A stretch of DNA of 64,000 bases from Imperialibacter sp040222385 (lineage in GTDB: Bacteria > Bacteroidota > Bacteroidia > Cytophagales > Cyclobacteriaceae), in the NCBI RefSeq assembly GCF_040222385.1, contig NZ_JAVKDF010000004.1, forward strand, positions 46,901-110,900, given 5' to 3'. Position numbers and translations under genes: made by a program. Shown here piece by piece: positions 1-8,659 of the stretch. The notes under the pieces were generated by a model that was not told the origin of the DNA, did no database searches, and saw only the letters and a list, made by a program, of their open reading frames with translations. The first letter of the stretch is position 1. Every line of letters begins with the position of its first letter.

Positions 1-126
1 GACTTTCGCAGGGGCAAACATTTCAGGAGTGGTGCCTGGCTTTGCCTGGCCAAGGTATTCCCACGGCTTTTCGGGCTGTGATTTACAACCGACAATCAGT
101 GCAAACAGAAGCAAATAACGGCTCAT
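1..126 (-). CDS. Lipoprotein, N-terminal fragment (gene runs off the window)
   Basis: Only the first 42 codons are inside the window. They encode a lipoprotein signal peptide: a short Arg-containing n-region, a hydrophobic stretch, then a lipobox ending LIVGC with the modified Cys near residue 15. The mature part begins with a segment resembling YLGQxxPGxTPExFAP. In Bacteroidota this phrase often opens TolB/PD40-like beta-propeller lipoproteins, so that family is my best guess, but the fragment is too short to prove it. The ATG at 124-126 is the only sensible start. The gene is divergent from the MFS transporter, with about 250 bp between the two starts. Confidence 0.7.
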   Translation of the reverse strand, partial: MSRYLLLFALIVGCKSQPEKPWEYLGQAKPGTTPEMFAPAKV

Positions 127-376
127 GGTGATAAGTTTAGTGACGTTAGGTTAATTCCTGCTGCGTTTCTTTCGGGCAGCCTTTCTTAGAACAACCCACT
201 GGCAATCGGGCCGTATTTCGGCAAAGGTTCCTTTTATGTGCAGTCAGGCATCGTACACGCAGGAGTGCCGCTATTCATTTCAATACTTTTGAGAATTTTA
301 TTTCTGACAACTGCGTTAATTTGCAATGCATATGGTCGGCAGTAAGAGTTTTGCGTGACATAATAGAAGAAGATTG

Positions 377-1606
377 ATGAATAACGGAGCAGTTGCGGCC
401 ACCATGGCCAACGAAACCACCAACAAAGCCACATTTTCTATTCTGGTGGCCCTTAGTATTTCACACCTGCTGAACGACACCATGCAGTCGCTGATCCCAT
501 CCATTTACCCAATGGTGAAGGACAACTATCAACTCACGTTCAGCCAGATTGGCTTGATTACACTTACGTTCCAGTTGACCGCCTCGCTGCTACAGCCTGT
601 AGTGGGTGCATTTACCGACAAGCGACCGCAGCCGTTCTCGCTGGCCATAGGAATGGGCTTCACACTACTAGGACTTCTGGGCATGTCGATGGCAGGAAGC
701 TTTACTATGATTCTTGTTTCAGCGGCTTTTATAGGTCTCGGGTCATCAGTTTTTCATCCGGAAGCCTCCCGCATGGCGCATATGGCCTCTGGCGGACGCC
801 ATGGAATGGCTCAGTCGTTGTTTCAGGTAGGCGGCAATGCAGGAAGCTCCCTGGGCCCATTGCTGGCAGCACTGATTATTGTGCCGCTTGGGCAATTTCA
901 CGTCATATGGTTTTCTCTTCTGGCCCTGCTGGCGATGATTATATTGGCCAACGTCGGCAAGTGGTACAAGTTTCAGTTGGTGGTTAAGAGCAGGAAAGCC
1001 AAGCGGACGGTTGATGAACCCGAAAGGATATTTGCCCTACCTCTTAAGAAAGTAATCTGGTCGCTGACCATTTTGCTTTTGCTGATTTTCTCCAAGTATA
1101 TCTATATGACCAGCATGAGCAGCTACTTCACTTTTTACCTGATTGAAAAATTCGGTGTTTCTGTAAAGGCCTCGCAGTTGTACTTGTTTATGTTCCTTTT
1201 TGCCGTGGCTGCCGGCACCTTCCTGGGAGGTCCAATGGGAGATCGGTTTGGTCGCAAGTATGTGATCTGGTTTTCGATACTTGGTGCGGCACCTTTTACG
1301 CTGATGCTGCCTTACGCCAGCCTCTTCTGGACGGGGGCATTAAGTGTAGTTATTGGCCTCATATTGTCATCTGCTTTTTCGGCCATCCTCGTTTACGCCC
1401 AGGAGTTGGTGCCTGGCAAAGTGGGCATGATTGCAGGCTTGTTCTTTGGTCTGGCTTTTGGCACCGCCGGCATCGGATCGGCTTTGCTCGGGGAACTAGC
1501 TGACAGAACAAGCATTGAATATGTCTTTACCATTTGTTCTTTCCTTCCCCTGTTGGGTATCATAGCTGTGCTCTTGCCAGGCAGAAAAGAGCTCCAGGCG
1601 GGTTGA
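377..1606 (+). CDS. fsr: MFS transporter, fosmidomycin-resistance (Fsr) type
   Basis: Encodes a 409-aa inner-membrane major facilitator protein with about 12 hydrophobic segments in two halves joined by a basic loop (around residues 200-220, KSRKAKR). The N-terminal signature SHLLNDTMQSLIPSIYPM and the following SQIGLITLTFQ segment are typical of the Fsr family. The loops DKRPQP and GDRFGRK fit the MFS motif A positions of the two halves. Fsr proteins export fosmidomycin and probably other compounds by proton antiport. The natural substrate here is unknown. I chose ATG 377; a TTG directly before it and an ATG at 404 are alternatives. The gene stands alone, with no adjacent regulator. Confidence 0.88.
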   Translation: MNNGAVAATMANETTNKATFSILVALSISHLLNDTMQSLIPSIYPMVKDNYQLTFSQIGLITLTFQLTASLLQPVVGAFTDKRPQPFSLAIGMGFTLLGLLGMSMAGSFTMILVSAAFIGLGSSVFHPEASRMAHMASGGRHGMAQSLFQVGGNAGSSLGPLLAALIIVPLGQFHVIWFSLLALLAMIILANVGKWYKFQLVVKSRKAKRTVDEPERIFALPLKKVIWSLTILLLLIFSKYIYMTSMSSYFTFYLIEKFGVSVKASQLYLFMFLFAVAAGTFLGGPMGDRFGRKYVIWFSILGAAPFTLMLPYASLFWTGALSVVIGLILSSAFSAILVYAQELVPGKVGMIAGLFFGLAFGTAGIGSALLGELADRTSIEYVFTICSFLPLLGIIAVLLPGRKELQAG

Positions 1607-1761
1607 TGTTTGAGATGTTTGGCAGTGACCGGTACCGTCCGCTGGCGGGCAAATCAGCTTTGTGGCTAGAGGTAAAACAGCCGTAATAATTTGATTATCA
1701 ATTAATTAATTTATGGAACGATGATTGCAAAAGCGCCAACAAAAGTAAAACACCTATCACT

Positions 1762-4161
1762 ATGTTGACGAACTTCTTGAAATCGGCACTCCGCAACAGC
1801 CTGCGACACAGAGGCTACACACTGATCAATGTCCTTGGCTTGTCGGTAGGACTTGGCGTGTTTTTGATCCTCATGTTCTATATCAGGTATGAGCAAAGCT
1901 TCAACTTGTATCATTCGAAAGCTGATAAGATTTATAGAATTGTAGAAAGTGGGACTACTCCCGAAGCGGGAGAAGTGAAAACTATCTTTACAAACTGGGC
2001 CATGGGCGGGGCGTTGAAAGCTGAGTTTCCCGAGGTAGAGGACATCACCAGGGTGTTTATCTTTGGTGGCGCTATGCACTCAGTTGGTGAAAAGAAATTT
2101 CTGGAGCGAAATTATTATGTAGTTGAGAAATCATATTTTGACGTGTTCGACCACCGATTCACGGCAGGAAGCATCACCCAGGACGTTGGTAACAATGGTG
2201 TGGATCTCATCTTGACTCATTCGGCTGCCAAAAAGTATTTTGGCACGGAGAACCCTGTTGGCAAAATGATTGACTCTGACCGCTTTGGCTCCTGCAAGGT
2301 GGTAGCTGTAGTGGAGGATGTGCCAAAAAATTCAAGCTTTCAACCAGATTTCTTTTATCTCGCCGACATAAAAATGTGGAGCGAAAATTATCAAAGATAT
2401 TTCGCCAGTTGGGAGCCTCGAAATTGCGGCACATTTCTGGTGCTGAACGATCAGTCGGCTGTTGCTTCTATCATGCAAAAGAAGGAGGCGTTTCTAAAAG
2501 ACAATATGGGAGAGCAGTGGGAGACAAGGGATTTTGAGTTGCAGCCGTTTACAGATGTGCATCTTAGGTCTGTAGACATTGATACTCCCACACAGCATGC
2601 CAAGGGTAATCAGCAATATATCATTATTTTCGGACTCATAGCCGTTTTTGTGCTTGTCATCGCTGTCATCAATTACATCAACCTTGCGACTGCAAGAGCT
2701 ATTTTCAGACGCAAGGAAGTGGGTATTCGCAAAGTAGTTGGTGCATCAAAGGGGCAGCTGATAAGCCAATTTTTAGTGGAGTCAATATTGGTTTCAACCG
2801 TCGCTTTAATTGCTGCATTAGGGCTTATAGAACTGGCACTTCCATGGTTCAATAGCCTTACTGAAAGAACTATCGAAATCCCTTATCTTCAACAGCCCTC
2901 CATCCTTGTGGCAATCTTCTGTGTGAGCGCTATAACGGGCATCTTTTCCGGCCTGGTACCTGCTTTCATTATTTCAGCGTATCAACCGGGCCAGGTGCTG
3001 GGCGGGCATTTTCAAAAGGTGGGTAATTTGATATCCCGAAAAGTATTAGTGGTCTTCCAATTCTCCTTGTCCATTGTTCTGATCATTGCTACCGCCGTGG
3101 TGTACAATCAAATGGACTATGTACAAAACCGGGATATGGGATTCGACAAAGAACGAAAAATGGTGATTGATATTAACTCAGGAAATGTTCGGAGAAGCTT
3201 CAGAGCCATGAAGAGCGAGTTTGCATCCCACCCTGATGTTCTGAATGTGGCGGCAGTCAGTCGGGTGCCAGGTGAGTGGAAATCACTCCCTGCTGTTTCC
3301 GTTACAAAGACGGCCGGCGAAGAACCCCAACTGATGCGGTTTATGGGTTTTGACCCTGATGCACTTGAGACATTTGATATCAAATTGAAAGTGGGGAACA
3401 ATTTTTCAGGTAACGACCAGTTAGACTCTCTCCATGTTCTGCTCAACGAAAAAGCAGCAGCAATGCTCGGGGGTGAAGGCATCGTTGGTGAGAGGATTCA
3501 GTTTCACGACGGGGAAGAATCCATTACTTTTCAGGTAGTCGGGATCGTTGAAAACTTCAATTTCGAGTCTCTTTATCAGGAGATTGGCCCGATGGTGATC
3601 GGCCCGTGGAACAATGTGATAATGTCCATCGACTACTTTGTGCTCAACACCAAAGGTGACCCCTCTAATGTACTGGAACATGCAAGTGCCGTACATGATA
3701 AGTTTGCTCCTGAGGGTTCGATCGAATACAATTTTCTTGATCAACAGTGGGAACGGTATTATCGGGATGATATTAAGAGAGGAACCGTGTTTGCCCTGGC
3801 GGCTGGGTTGGCAATTTTAATTGCTTGTCTAGGCCTGCTAGGCCTGGCTAGTTTCGCAACGTCCTTGCGACTGAAAGAGTTTGGTATCAGGAAAGTGCTG
3901 GGAGCATCTAATCAGCAGTTGGTCTACCTGATCTCGAAAGAGTTTCTGTTGCTGGTGCTGATTGGTTTCGCATTGGGTAGCCCACTGGCCTATTGGCTGA
4001 TGGACAAATGGCTTAGCAGCTTTGCCTATGCAGAAGGGCTTTCGATATCAACATTTGTAGTAACCGGACTTGCGGTTGCCTTGATAGCGTTGCTTACCGT
4101 TGGCTACAAGTCTTTGCAGGCTGCTCGCCGTAATCCGACCGCATCTTTGCGGAACGAGTAA
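1762..4161 (+). CDS. ABC transporter permease, FtsX/MacB type, duplicated FtsX domains
   Basis: Encodes a 799-aa inner-membrane protein built of two FtsX units. Each unit has an N-terminal membrane helix (first near residues 21-42), a large periplasmic MacB-PCD-like region, then three helices. The helices carry the family signature EVGIRKVVGASKGQL near residue 320 and EFGIRKVLGASNQQL near residue 710. Members work with a MacB-type ATPase to move lipoproteins, peptides or signals across the envelope. No ATPase gene lies beside it, so its partner must be encoded elsewhere. A second protein with the same architecture is encoded at 10781-13147. The DUF4097-like gene starts 96 bp downstream and may be co-transcribed. 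Confidence 0.9.
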   Translation: MLTNFLKSALRNSLRHRGYTLINVLGLSVGLGVFLILMFYIRYEQSFNLYHSKADKIYRIVESGTTPEAGEVKTIFTNWAMGGALKAEFPEVEDITRVFIFGGAMHSVGEKKFLERNYYVVEKSYFDVFDHRFTAGSITQDVGNNGVDLILTHSAAKKYFGTENPVGKMIDSDRFGSCKVVAVVEDVPKNSSFQPDFFYLADIKMWSENYQRYFASWEPRNCGTFLVLNDQSAVASIMQKKEAFLKDNMGEQWETRDFELQPFTDVHLRSVDIDTPTQHAKGNQQYIIIFGLIAVFVLVIAVINYINLATARAIFRRKEVGIRKVVGASKGQLISQFLVESILVSTVALIAALGLIELALPWFNSLTERTIEIPYLQQPSILVAIFCVSAITGIFSGLVPAFIISAYQPGQVLGGHFQKVGNLISRKVLVVFQFSLSIVLIIATAVVYNQMDYVQNRDMGFDKERKMVIDINSGNVRRSFRAMKSEFASHPDVLNVAAVSRVPGEWKSLPAVSVTKTAGEEPQLMRFMGFDPDALETFDIKLKVGNNFSGNDQLDSLHVLLNEKAAAMLGGEGIVGERIQFHDGEESITFQVVGIVENFNFESLYQEIGPMVIGPWNNVIMSIDYFVLNTKGDPSNVLEHASAVHDKFAPEGSIEYNFLDQQWERYYRDDIKRGTVFALAAGLAILIACLGLLGLASFATSLRLKEFGIRKVLGASNQQLVYLISKEFLLLVLIGFALGSPLAYWLMDKWLSSFAYAEGLSISTFVVTGLAVALIALLTVGYKSLQAARRNPTASLRNE

Positions 4162-4257
4162 ATAGGCATTGACAGTTCAGTTTAGGGACGCATGCAACCC
4201 TTTGGATCGACTTATGTCTTTTCCCATAAACTGGTTAATTACTCTAAGTCAAAAACT

Positions 4258-5157
4258 ATGAAATTACTCAAAAAAATAGGATTAACTGCGGCTTCATTAT
4301 TTCTGGTGGTGGGAATGGCATTTGCCCAGCAGAAAGTCGACAGAACGTTCAGCGGCATTAATAAAGTAACTATGAGCATTTCCTCGGGGGATGCTTTTTT
4401 TGAGAAATCTACTGATGGCAAAGTATATGTGGAGCTGGAACATGATATAGATGATTACGAGCCTACCATTGAGCAAAAGGGTTCGACTCTTGTGATCAAT
4501 GAAGAAAAGATGAAGAACCGGAGAAGTTGGAGCGGAGACTCAAAATGGACAATTAAGGTGCCGGATGAAGTTAACATCAGCTTTAATACAGGTAGCGGCG
4601 ATGTGCAAATTAGTGGACTGATGGCCGACTTAAGCACTAATTCGGGCTCGGGTAATACAAGAATTGAAAATTCGAATGGAAAAATCAGGGTGAATACCGG
4701 GTCTGGCAATATCAGAGCCAGAGAGTCTAAAGGTGAGCTTAGCTTTAATGCAGGTTCTGGCAATATCGACTTGTACTCCGTCGACGCTGAAGTGAGCGCC
4801 AATGTGGGAAGTGGAAATGTGAGTGTCGAAAAACTAAAACTATCGGGAAGAAGCTCATTCAATTCGGGCTCTGGCGATGTCGAGGTTTCTTTGGCCACCA
4901 CACCGGCTTACGACATATCAGTTAACAGTGGCTCAGGTGATTCAACGCTTGACTTTGAAGGGAACAAGATTGAGGGCGTGATAGTGATGGAGGCCAATAA
5001 AGACAATGGTGATATTGATGCTCCCTTTGATTTTGATAGCACGGAGGAAGTAGGAAATGGCCGCAATACAACAGTGAAGAAAACAAAGAAGATGGGGTCT
5101 TCTGATGTGAGAATTAAAGTGAGTACTGGCTCAGGAACTGCTGAAATCAAAAGCTAA
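4258..5157 (+). CDS. Secreted GSG-repeat adhesin-like protein (DUF4097 / head-GIN-like)
   Basis: Encodes 299 aa with a clear signal peptide (MKLLKK, hydrophobic core, AFAQ cleavage site). The mature protein is mostly a regular array of about 20-residue strands carrying GSGD, GSGN or GSGT motifs, seven or more copies between residues 95 and 299. This pattern is expected of the right-handed beta-helix in DUF4097/DUF2807-type putative adhesins. I see no T9SS sorting domain and no lipobox, so it is probably periplasmic or loosely surface associated. An upstream in-frame ATG at 4192 would add 22 residues before the signal peptide and is less likely. The preceding gene is an FtsX permease on the same strand, so one transcript is possible. 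Confidence 0.8.
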   Translation: MKLLKKIGLTAASLFLVVGMAFAQQKVDRTFSGINKVTMSISSGDAFFEKSTDGKVYVELEHDIDDYEPTIEQKGSTLVINEEKMKNRRSWSGDSKWTIKVPDEVNISFNTGSGDVQISGLMADLSTNSGSGNTRIENSNGKIRVNTGSGNIRARESKGELSFNAGSGNIDLYSVDAEVSANVGSGNVSVEKLKLSGRSSFNSGSGDVEVSLATTPAYDISVNSGSGDSTLDFEGNKIEGVIVMEANKDNGDIDAPFDFDSTEEVGNGRNTTVKKTKKMGSSDVRIKVSTGSGTAEIKS

Positions 5158-5186
5158 ACAGAAGCTTTTAATTGTGTAGAAATATG

Positions 5187-5216
5187 AATGTCAGGTCATG
5201 GAGCCTGACATTTTTT
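5187..5216. terminator. Intrinsic terminator between convergent genes
   Basis: A perfect 9-bp stem (AATGTCAGG / CCTGACATT) with an 8-nt loop is followed by TTTTTT. It lies 30 bp after the GSG-repeat gene and touches the stop codon of the convergent small membrane protein gene, so it could serve either direction. The T-run favours the plus-strand transcript. Confidence 0.85.
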
Positions 5217-5427
5217 ATGATTTTCTCAGGACATAGACGCCCCCAATAACCAGGAGCACTCCGAAACCAAGATAGATGTAGGCGGTAGTTGCGCTAGTTT
5301 CATTTTTAGCAGAAAGCTCCAACTTGCCCACTTTCAGCGATGCGGATGAATTCTGGAGCTGGGTTACACCTTCATATCCCAGGTAGATACCACCTGCGAT
5401 GAGTAAAATACTGATAATTTTCTTCAT
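5215..5427 (-). CDS. Small two-helix membrane protein (DUF3185-like)
   Basis: Encodes 70 aa. A first helix, IISILLIAGGIYLGYEGV, and a second, IYLGFGVLLVIGGVYVL, flank a polar loop of about 25 residues. The length and layout resemble DUF3185-type small membrane proteins, whose function is unknown. I chose the ATG at 5427 (MKKIIS) because the hydrophobic helix follows directly. An in-frame start at 5469 would add 14 unremarkable residues. The gene stands apart from the downstream toxin-antitoxin locus. Confidence 0.6.
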   Translation of the reverse strand: MKKIISILLIAGGIYLGYEGVTQLQNSSASLKVGKLELSAKNETSATTAYIYLGFGVLLVIGGVYVLRKS

Positions 5428-5520
5428 AGCTATTGAGTTTGTAGGAGTTGCAAGGTACATAACGAACAATGGATCACAAGAATTGTTTGGAGTATAGTCG
5501 CCGGAGAAAGCATTTAAGGG

Positions 5521-5679
5521 CTATTTGTCCTTTTTGCCTTTGGTTTTGGTCTGATTTGGTTCTTGTTTTTCAGGCTTGGGAAAAGCCTTGTATTCCTCCC
5601 GGAGTTCGGGACTGTCAATGAAGCAGACTGGGCTGGAGACTTTGATGGCTTGTTCTTTGACCTTACGTTTCTTTTTCAT
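5521..5679 (-). CDS. Small lysine-rich protein, third gene of the PIN toxin-antitoxin locus
   Basis: Encodes only 52 aa. The ATG (5677-5679) overlaps the stop codon of the PIN toxin gene in an ATGA arrangement, which suggests translational coupling. The protein starts MKKKRKVKEQ, has a central segment SPVCFIDSPELREEYK, and ends in a Lys/Pro/Gln-rich tail (GKKDK). There is no signal peptide or membrane helix. The basic ends could suit nucleic-acid binding, but I do not recognise the family and assign no function. Its support is the overlap, the low-complexity basic ends bracketing a folded-looking core, and the absence of stops. It might be a chance ORF, but the coupling argues against that. 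Confidence 0.55.
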   Translation of the reverse strand: MKKKRKVKEQAIKVSSPVCFIDSPELREEYKAFPKPEKQEPNQTKTKGKKDK

Positions 5680-6101
5680 GGCGAATCCAGTTTGAATGGG
5701 TCTTGAAGATAAACCCCTTGAATAAGTTGGCCGCTATTCAGGTCTTCAGTAAGTATTGTTGTGCATTTTGCCTGAGTGGCAGCGCTTATCACCAGGCTAT
5801 CCCAAAACGAAATCTTATTAACCGTCTGTATGTCAATAGCGGTATTAATTGTTTCCTTGTTGTTGATAACAAGCTCAAAATCATCGAATAGCTGAAGGAT
5901 GTCTTTCACTACTTGAGGTGGAATGTGGTGTTTAACAGTCATTACCCTGTAAAACTCTTGCATTACCTGTGTTGACCAAACCAGAACAACTTTGTCTCTA
6001 AGGCTATCTATCAATTGAGTGCAATGGACTTTTTTTATCTGATCATCTTCACTGAACAGATATATCAAAAAATTAGTGTCGATAAATACTTTACCTCTCA
6101 T
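5676..6101 (-). CDS. vapC: PIN-domain toxin (VapC-like ribonuclease)
   Basis: Encodes 141 aa. It is a PIN-domain endoribonuclease of the kind that cleaves RNA as the toxin of type II modules. The acidic metal-binding residues are visible: Asp in VFIDTNFLIYLF near residue 8, Glu in MQEFYRV, Asp in FWDSLVISAA and Asp in LTEDLNSG. Length is normal for the family. I chose ATG 6099-6101, which overlaps the end of the antitoxin gene; ATG 6110 or GTG 6113 would add three or four residues. It is the middle gene of a three-gene overlapping unit, antitoxin then toxin then small basic protein. Confidence 0.85.
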   Translation of the reverse strand: MRGKVFIDTNFLIYLFSEDDQIKKVHCTQLIDSLRDKVVLVWSTQVMQEFYRVMTVKHHIPPQVVKDILQLFDDFELVINNKETINTAIDIQTVNKISFWDSLVISAATQAKCTTILTEDLNSGQLIQGVYLQDPFKLDSP

Positions 6102-6315
6102 AAAGCTCATCACGATCGAATCGTTCTCCTTTAGTTTTTACCTGCACTTGCTGCTGAAGCAACTCTAACCTTTTTATGAAATCAGATTGGTCAGATTTGA
6201 CGGTTTTCTTTAGGTAGTCCCTTATCATCTCATTCAAGGTTGTTCCGTGTTTTTCTGCATACTCCCTGCTTTTAGAAAGGAGGTCGTCAGGCATTGATAG
6301 TGTTACATTCTTCAT
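6091..6315 (-). CDS. vapB: Antitoxin of the PIN module, ribbon-helix-helix type
   Basis: Encodes 74 aa. The N-terminus MKNVTLSMPDDLLSKSREYAEKHG followed by TTLNEMIRDYLKK has the strand-helix-helix pattern of RHH/MetJ-Arc antitoxins (DUF6364-like). The C-terminal half, rich in charged residues and Gln, would be the toxin-wrapping tail. ATG 6315 is preferred over an upstream in-frame start at 6357 because the beta-strand begins right at MKNVTL and because the palindromic operator lies at 6317-6335. Its end overlaps the toxin start by 11 bp, as expected for a co-translated pair. Members normally repress their own operon together with the toxin. Confidence 0.82.
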   Translation of the reverse strand: MKNVTLSMPDDLLSKSREYAEKHGTTLNEMIRDYLKKTVKSDQSDFIKRLELLQQQVQVKTKGERFDRDELYER

Positions 6316-6316
6316 A

Positions 6317-6342
6317 GCACACATATTATGTGTGCAAATATA
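6317..6342 (-). promoter_or_regulatory. Operator palindrome and -7 element of the toxin-antitoxin operon
   Basis: Perfect inverted repeat GCACACAT-ATT-ATGTGTGC at 6317-6335, one base from the antitoxin ATG. On the minus strand a Bacteroidota-type -7 element TATATTTG (6335-6342) abuts its upstream edge. Bound protein would cover the start site, the expected geometry for autorepression. No good TTG -33 element was found at normal spacing. Confidence 0.7.
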
Positions 6343-6353
6343 ATTATTTGAAA

Positions 6354-8582
6354 TCAATTCTGACTTTGATTCCAGAGGAAATGATTGAAAACGGCCCTGA
6401 TGTCATTGTAACTATAGTCATCGCCTAGCTGAACCTTGATGGGCGTAGCGCTGAAGTTTTCTGACTTTTGTACCAAGGGTAGTATCTTTTCTACTTTTTC
6501 TACAGGCACAAGGTCAAAAATAGAGAGCTCGCCTGTCTTGATGAAATCGATCAGGTGGACTTCGATAGTGCCCACAGCCAATCCTCTTTCCTCGGCTATA
6601 TCAGCAATGGACTTGCCCTTTTTGAACAAGTCCATTGATGTTTGCCTACTGTCGCCTGCCTTGGCTTTGGGCAGCCGTGGAGGAGGCGGAAGTTTTTCAA
6701 CCACCTCCCGGCGATGTTTGTCGGCTTGCTCCAACACCTGGCTGCTATCGATTCCTTCGCTTAAGCCTTTGGTTAGCAGCAGGGCCTGTTCAATCAGTTG
6801 TTGCCGGGCGAGCAATTGTACCTGAAGAGCGTGCAGTTCTTTCAGGTATTTTTTGACTCGTGACTTTTTCATCATCGAAGTAATGTGCGATTTCAGTGGT
6901 TCGAAAACTTCTTCTCCCATTCGTTTGTCGAAATAGGCCTGTGCCGCCGACATGCGCTCATGAAGCTGCGCATGTCTGTCCTGCTCGGCATTGGGCAACA
7001 GGCCCTGGAGCTGGGCAAGGAACTTGTCTGCCACATCTTTATGCCCAATCGTTGTTTGTACCATTTTGCTGAACAGTTCCATCGCTTCTTCTTTGTTGGG
7101 CACCTGGCGGCCATCAAAGCCTTTGTAAAAGTCGGTCAGTTCCTGGCATATCGGCTGCCATTGGAAGGTGGTCATCAGCTTGTTTTCGATAAAAGCCTTG
7201 TGTTCCACCTTTAGCAGTGGCGAGAGTGATGCTTCGTTCTCAGAATGAGATACAAACTCGTTGACCTTGGCATCGCTCAGAATACTTTGAGAAGGAATTG
7301 CCGAACGCAATATCAATCCTTCCATGTTGGTCAGTCGGCTGAGGGCCACGTACACCTGCCCGGAGGCAAACGACTGCCCGGCGTCGATAATAGCTTTATC
7401 AAACGTCAGGCCCTGGCTTTTGTGGATAGTGATGGCCCAGGCCAGCCTCACAGGATACTGCTTGAACCTGCCCATGATTTTTTCGTCAATGCTGTTCTTT
7501 TCGGTATTGAAAGAATAGTGCATGTTCTGCCACTCCTCTTGCACTAGTCGTATAGTCGAATTGTCTTCGGGTGTTGAAACTATGATCTTGTCTTCATCGA
7601 TGCTTTTGACGACACCAATTTTGCCGTTATAGTACTGCCTTTCCTCGCCTTTATCATTCCTGATGAACATCACCTGCGCCCCAACTTTTAGTTGTAGAAT
7701 TTCATCGGCAGGATAGGCCCTATCGCTGAACTCGCCTTCTACTGCCGCTTTGAAATTGTAAGTCTTGCCGGGTAATTTTAAGAGTTCTTCTTCATTGATG
7801 GCATGCGCTTTATGGTTGTGGGAGGTGAGGGTGATGTAGTTTTCGCCCTCAGGAATTTTGAAGTCAGGAAGAAAGCGCCTGTTGAGCAACGCCAACTGCT
7901 CTCTGGTTACCGTATTGGTTCTGATGCCATTGAGCAACCCAATGAAATCTTTCTCCGTTTGGCGGTAAATTTTCTGCAATTCAATGCGCAATACAGATGC
8001 TTCTGACATCACATGTGCATCAAAGAAGAAAGGGCTTTTGTAGTGTTCTTCGAGCAGTGTCCACTCATGGTCTTGCACTACGGGTGGTAGCTGATACAGG
8101 TCGCCTATCAAAAGCACCTGCACGCCGCCAAATGGTTCGTGAAAGCGTCGGCGAAAGTGCCGCAAAATCTGGTCGATGGCATCAAGCATGTCGGCCCGCA
8201 CCATCGATACCTCGTCGATGATCAGCAACTGGAGTTCTTGCATCAATTTGCGCTTGTTGCCGTGCATTTTCATTTTCTGAAACAGCGATAGCTTGTCGTG
8301 AGCGCCATCGGTTTCTTGTCCTGTCCAGTTGCGCTTGACAGGCAGGAAAGGCCCGAACGGAAGCTGAAAAAAGGAGTGCATGGTGACCCCGCCTGCGTTG
8401 ATAGCGGCTACACCTGTGGGTGCCACTACCACATAGTTTTTTCCTGTGGTTTCTACAATGTGTTTTAGAAAAGTGGTCTTTCCGGTACCAGCCTTTCCGG
8501 TCAGGAACAAGTGTCTGCTGGTATGGTTAACAAACGAGGCTGCCAGTTGAAAGAGCTGATTGGATGTATCTGAATTCTTCAT
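6354..8582 (-). CDS. PIF1-like ATP-dependent DNA helicase with C-terminal HTH domain
   Basis: Encodes a 742-aa superfamily 1B helicase. Walker A GKAGTGKTT lies at residues 29-37, followed by VVVAPTGVAAINAGG, Walker B LLIIDEVSM near residue 130, GDLYQLPP, and a C-terminal motor motif with YVALSRL near residue 420. After the motor come a helical region and an HTH_40-like domain (KGKSIADIAEERGLAVGTIEVHL) near residue 650. PIF1/RecD-like enzymes unwind DNA 5' to 3' and resolve G-quadruplexes or replication blocks; the exact role here is unknown. ATG 8582 (MKNSDTSNQLF) is chosen because upstream in-frame codons would run through the ssb terminator hairpin. ssb lies immediately upstream on the same strand. 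Confidence 0.88.
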   Translation of the reverse strand: MKNSDTSNQLFQLAASFVNHTSRHLFLTGKAGTGKTTFLKHIVETTGKNYVVVAPTGVAAINAGGVTMHSFFQLPFGPFLPVKRNWTGQETDGAHDKLSLFQKMKMHGNKRKLMQELQLLIIDEVSMVRADMLDAIDQILRHFRRRFHEPFGGVQVLLIGDLYQLPPVVQDHEWTLLEEHYKSPFFFDAHVMSEASVLRIELQKIYRQTEKDFIGLLNGIRTNTVTREQLALLNRRFLPDFKIPEGENYITLTSHNHKAHAINEEELLKLPGKTYNFKAAVEGEFSDRAYPADEILQLKVGAQVMFIRNDKGEERQYYNGKIGVVKSIDEDKIIVSTPEDNSTIRLVQEEWQNMHYSFNTEKNSIDEKIMGRFKQYPVRLAWAITIHKSQGLTFDKAIIDAGQSFASGQVYVALSRLTNMEGLILRSAIPSQSILSDAKVNEFVSHSENEASLSPLLKVEHKAFIENKLMTTFQWQPICQELTDFYKGFDGRQVPNKEEAMELFSKMVQTTIGHKDVADKFLAQLQGLLPNAEQDRHAQLHERMSAAQAYFDKRMGEEVFEPLKSHITSMMKKSRVKKYLKELHALQVQLLARQQLIEQALLLTKGLSEGIDSSQVLEQADKHRREVVEKLPPPPRLPKAKAGDSRQTSMDLFKKGKSIADIAEERGLAVGTIEVHLIDFIKTGELSIFDLVPVEKVEKILPLVQKSENFSATPIKVQLGDDYSYNDIRAVFNHFLWNQSQN

Positions 8583-8604
8583 GGAGATCGTGAAGTTAAG
8601 AAAG

Positions 8605-8641
8605 TTGTAAAAAGAAACTGGCCGATCAATCGACCGGCCAG
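8605..8641 (-). terminator. Intrinsic terminator after ssb
   Basis: On the minus strand, stem CTGGCCG / CGGCCAG is extended inward by GTC/GAT pairing to a GATT loop, then followed by a TTTCTTTTT tract. It lies between the ssb stop and the helicase start, so part of the ssb transcript should end here and the helicase may be read through or have its own promoter. Confidence 0.7.
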
Positions 8642-8659
8642 CATTTAAAGTTGATAACA

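Noticed and set aside
4455..5150. Long open frames on the opposite strand of the GSG-repeat gene and of the fibre gene.
   Set aside because: They mirror the repeat structure of the real genes, lack start signals and have repetitive, low-complexity composition.
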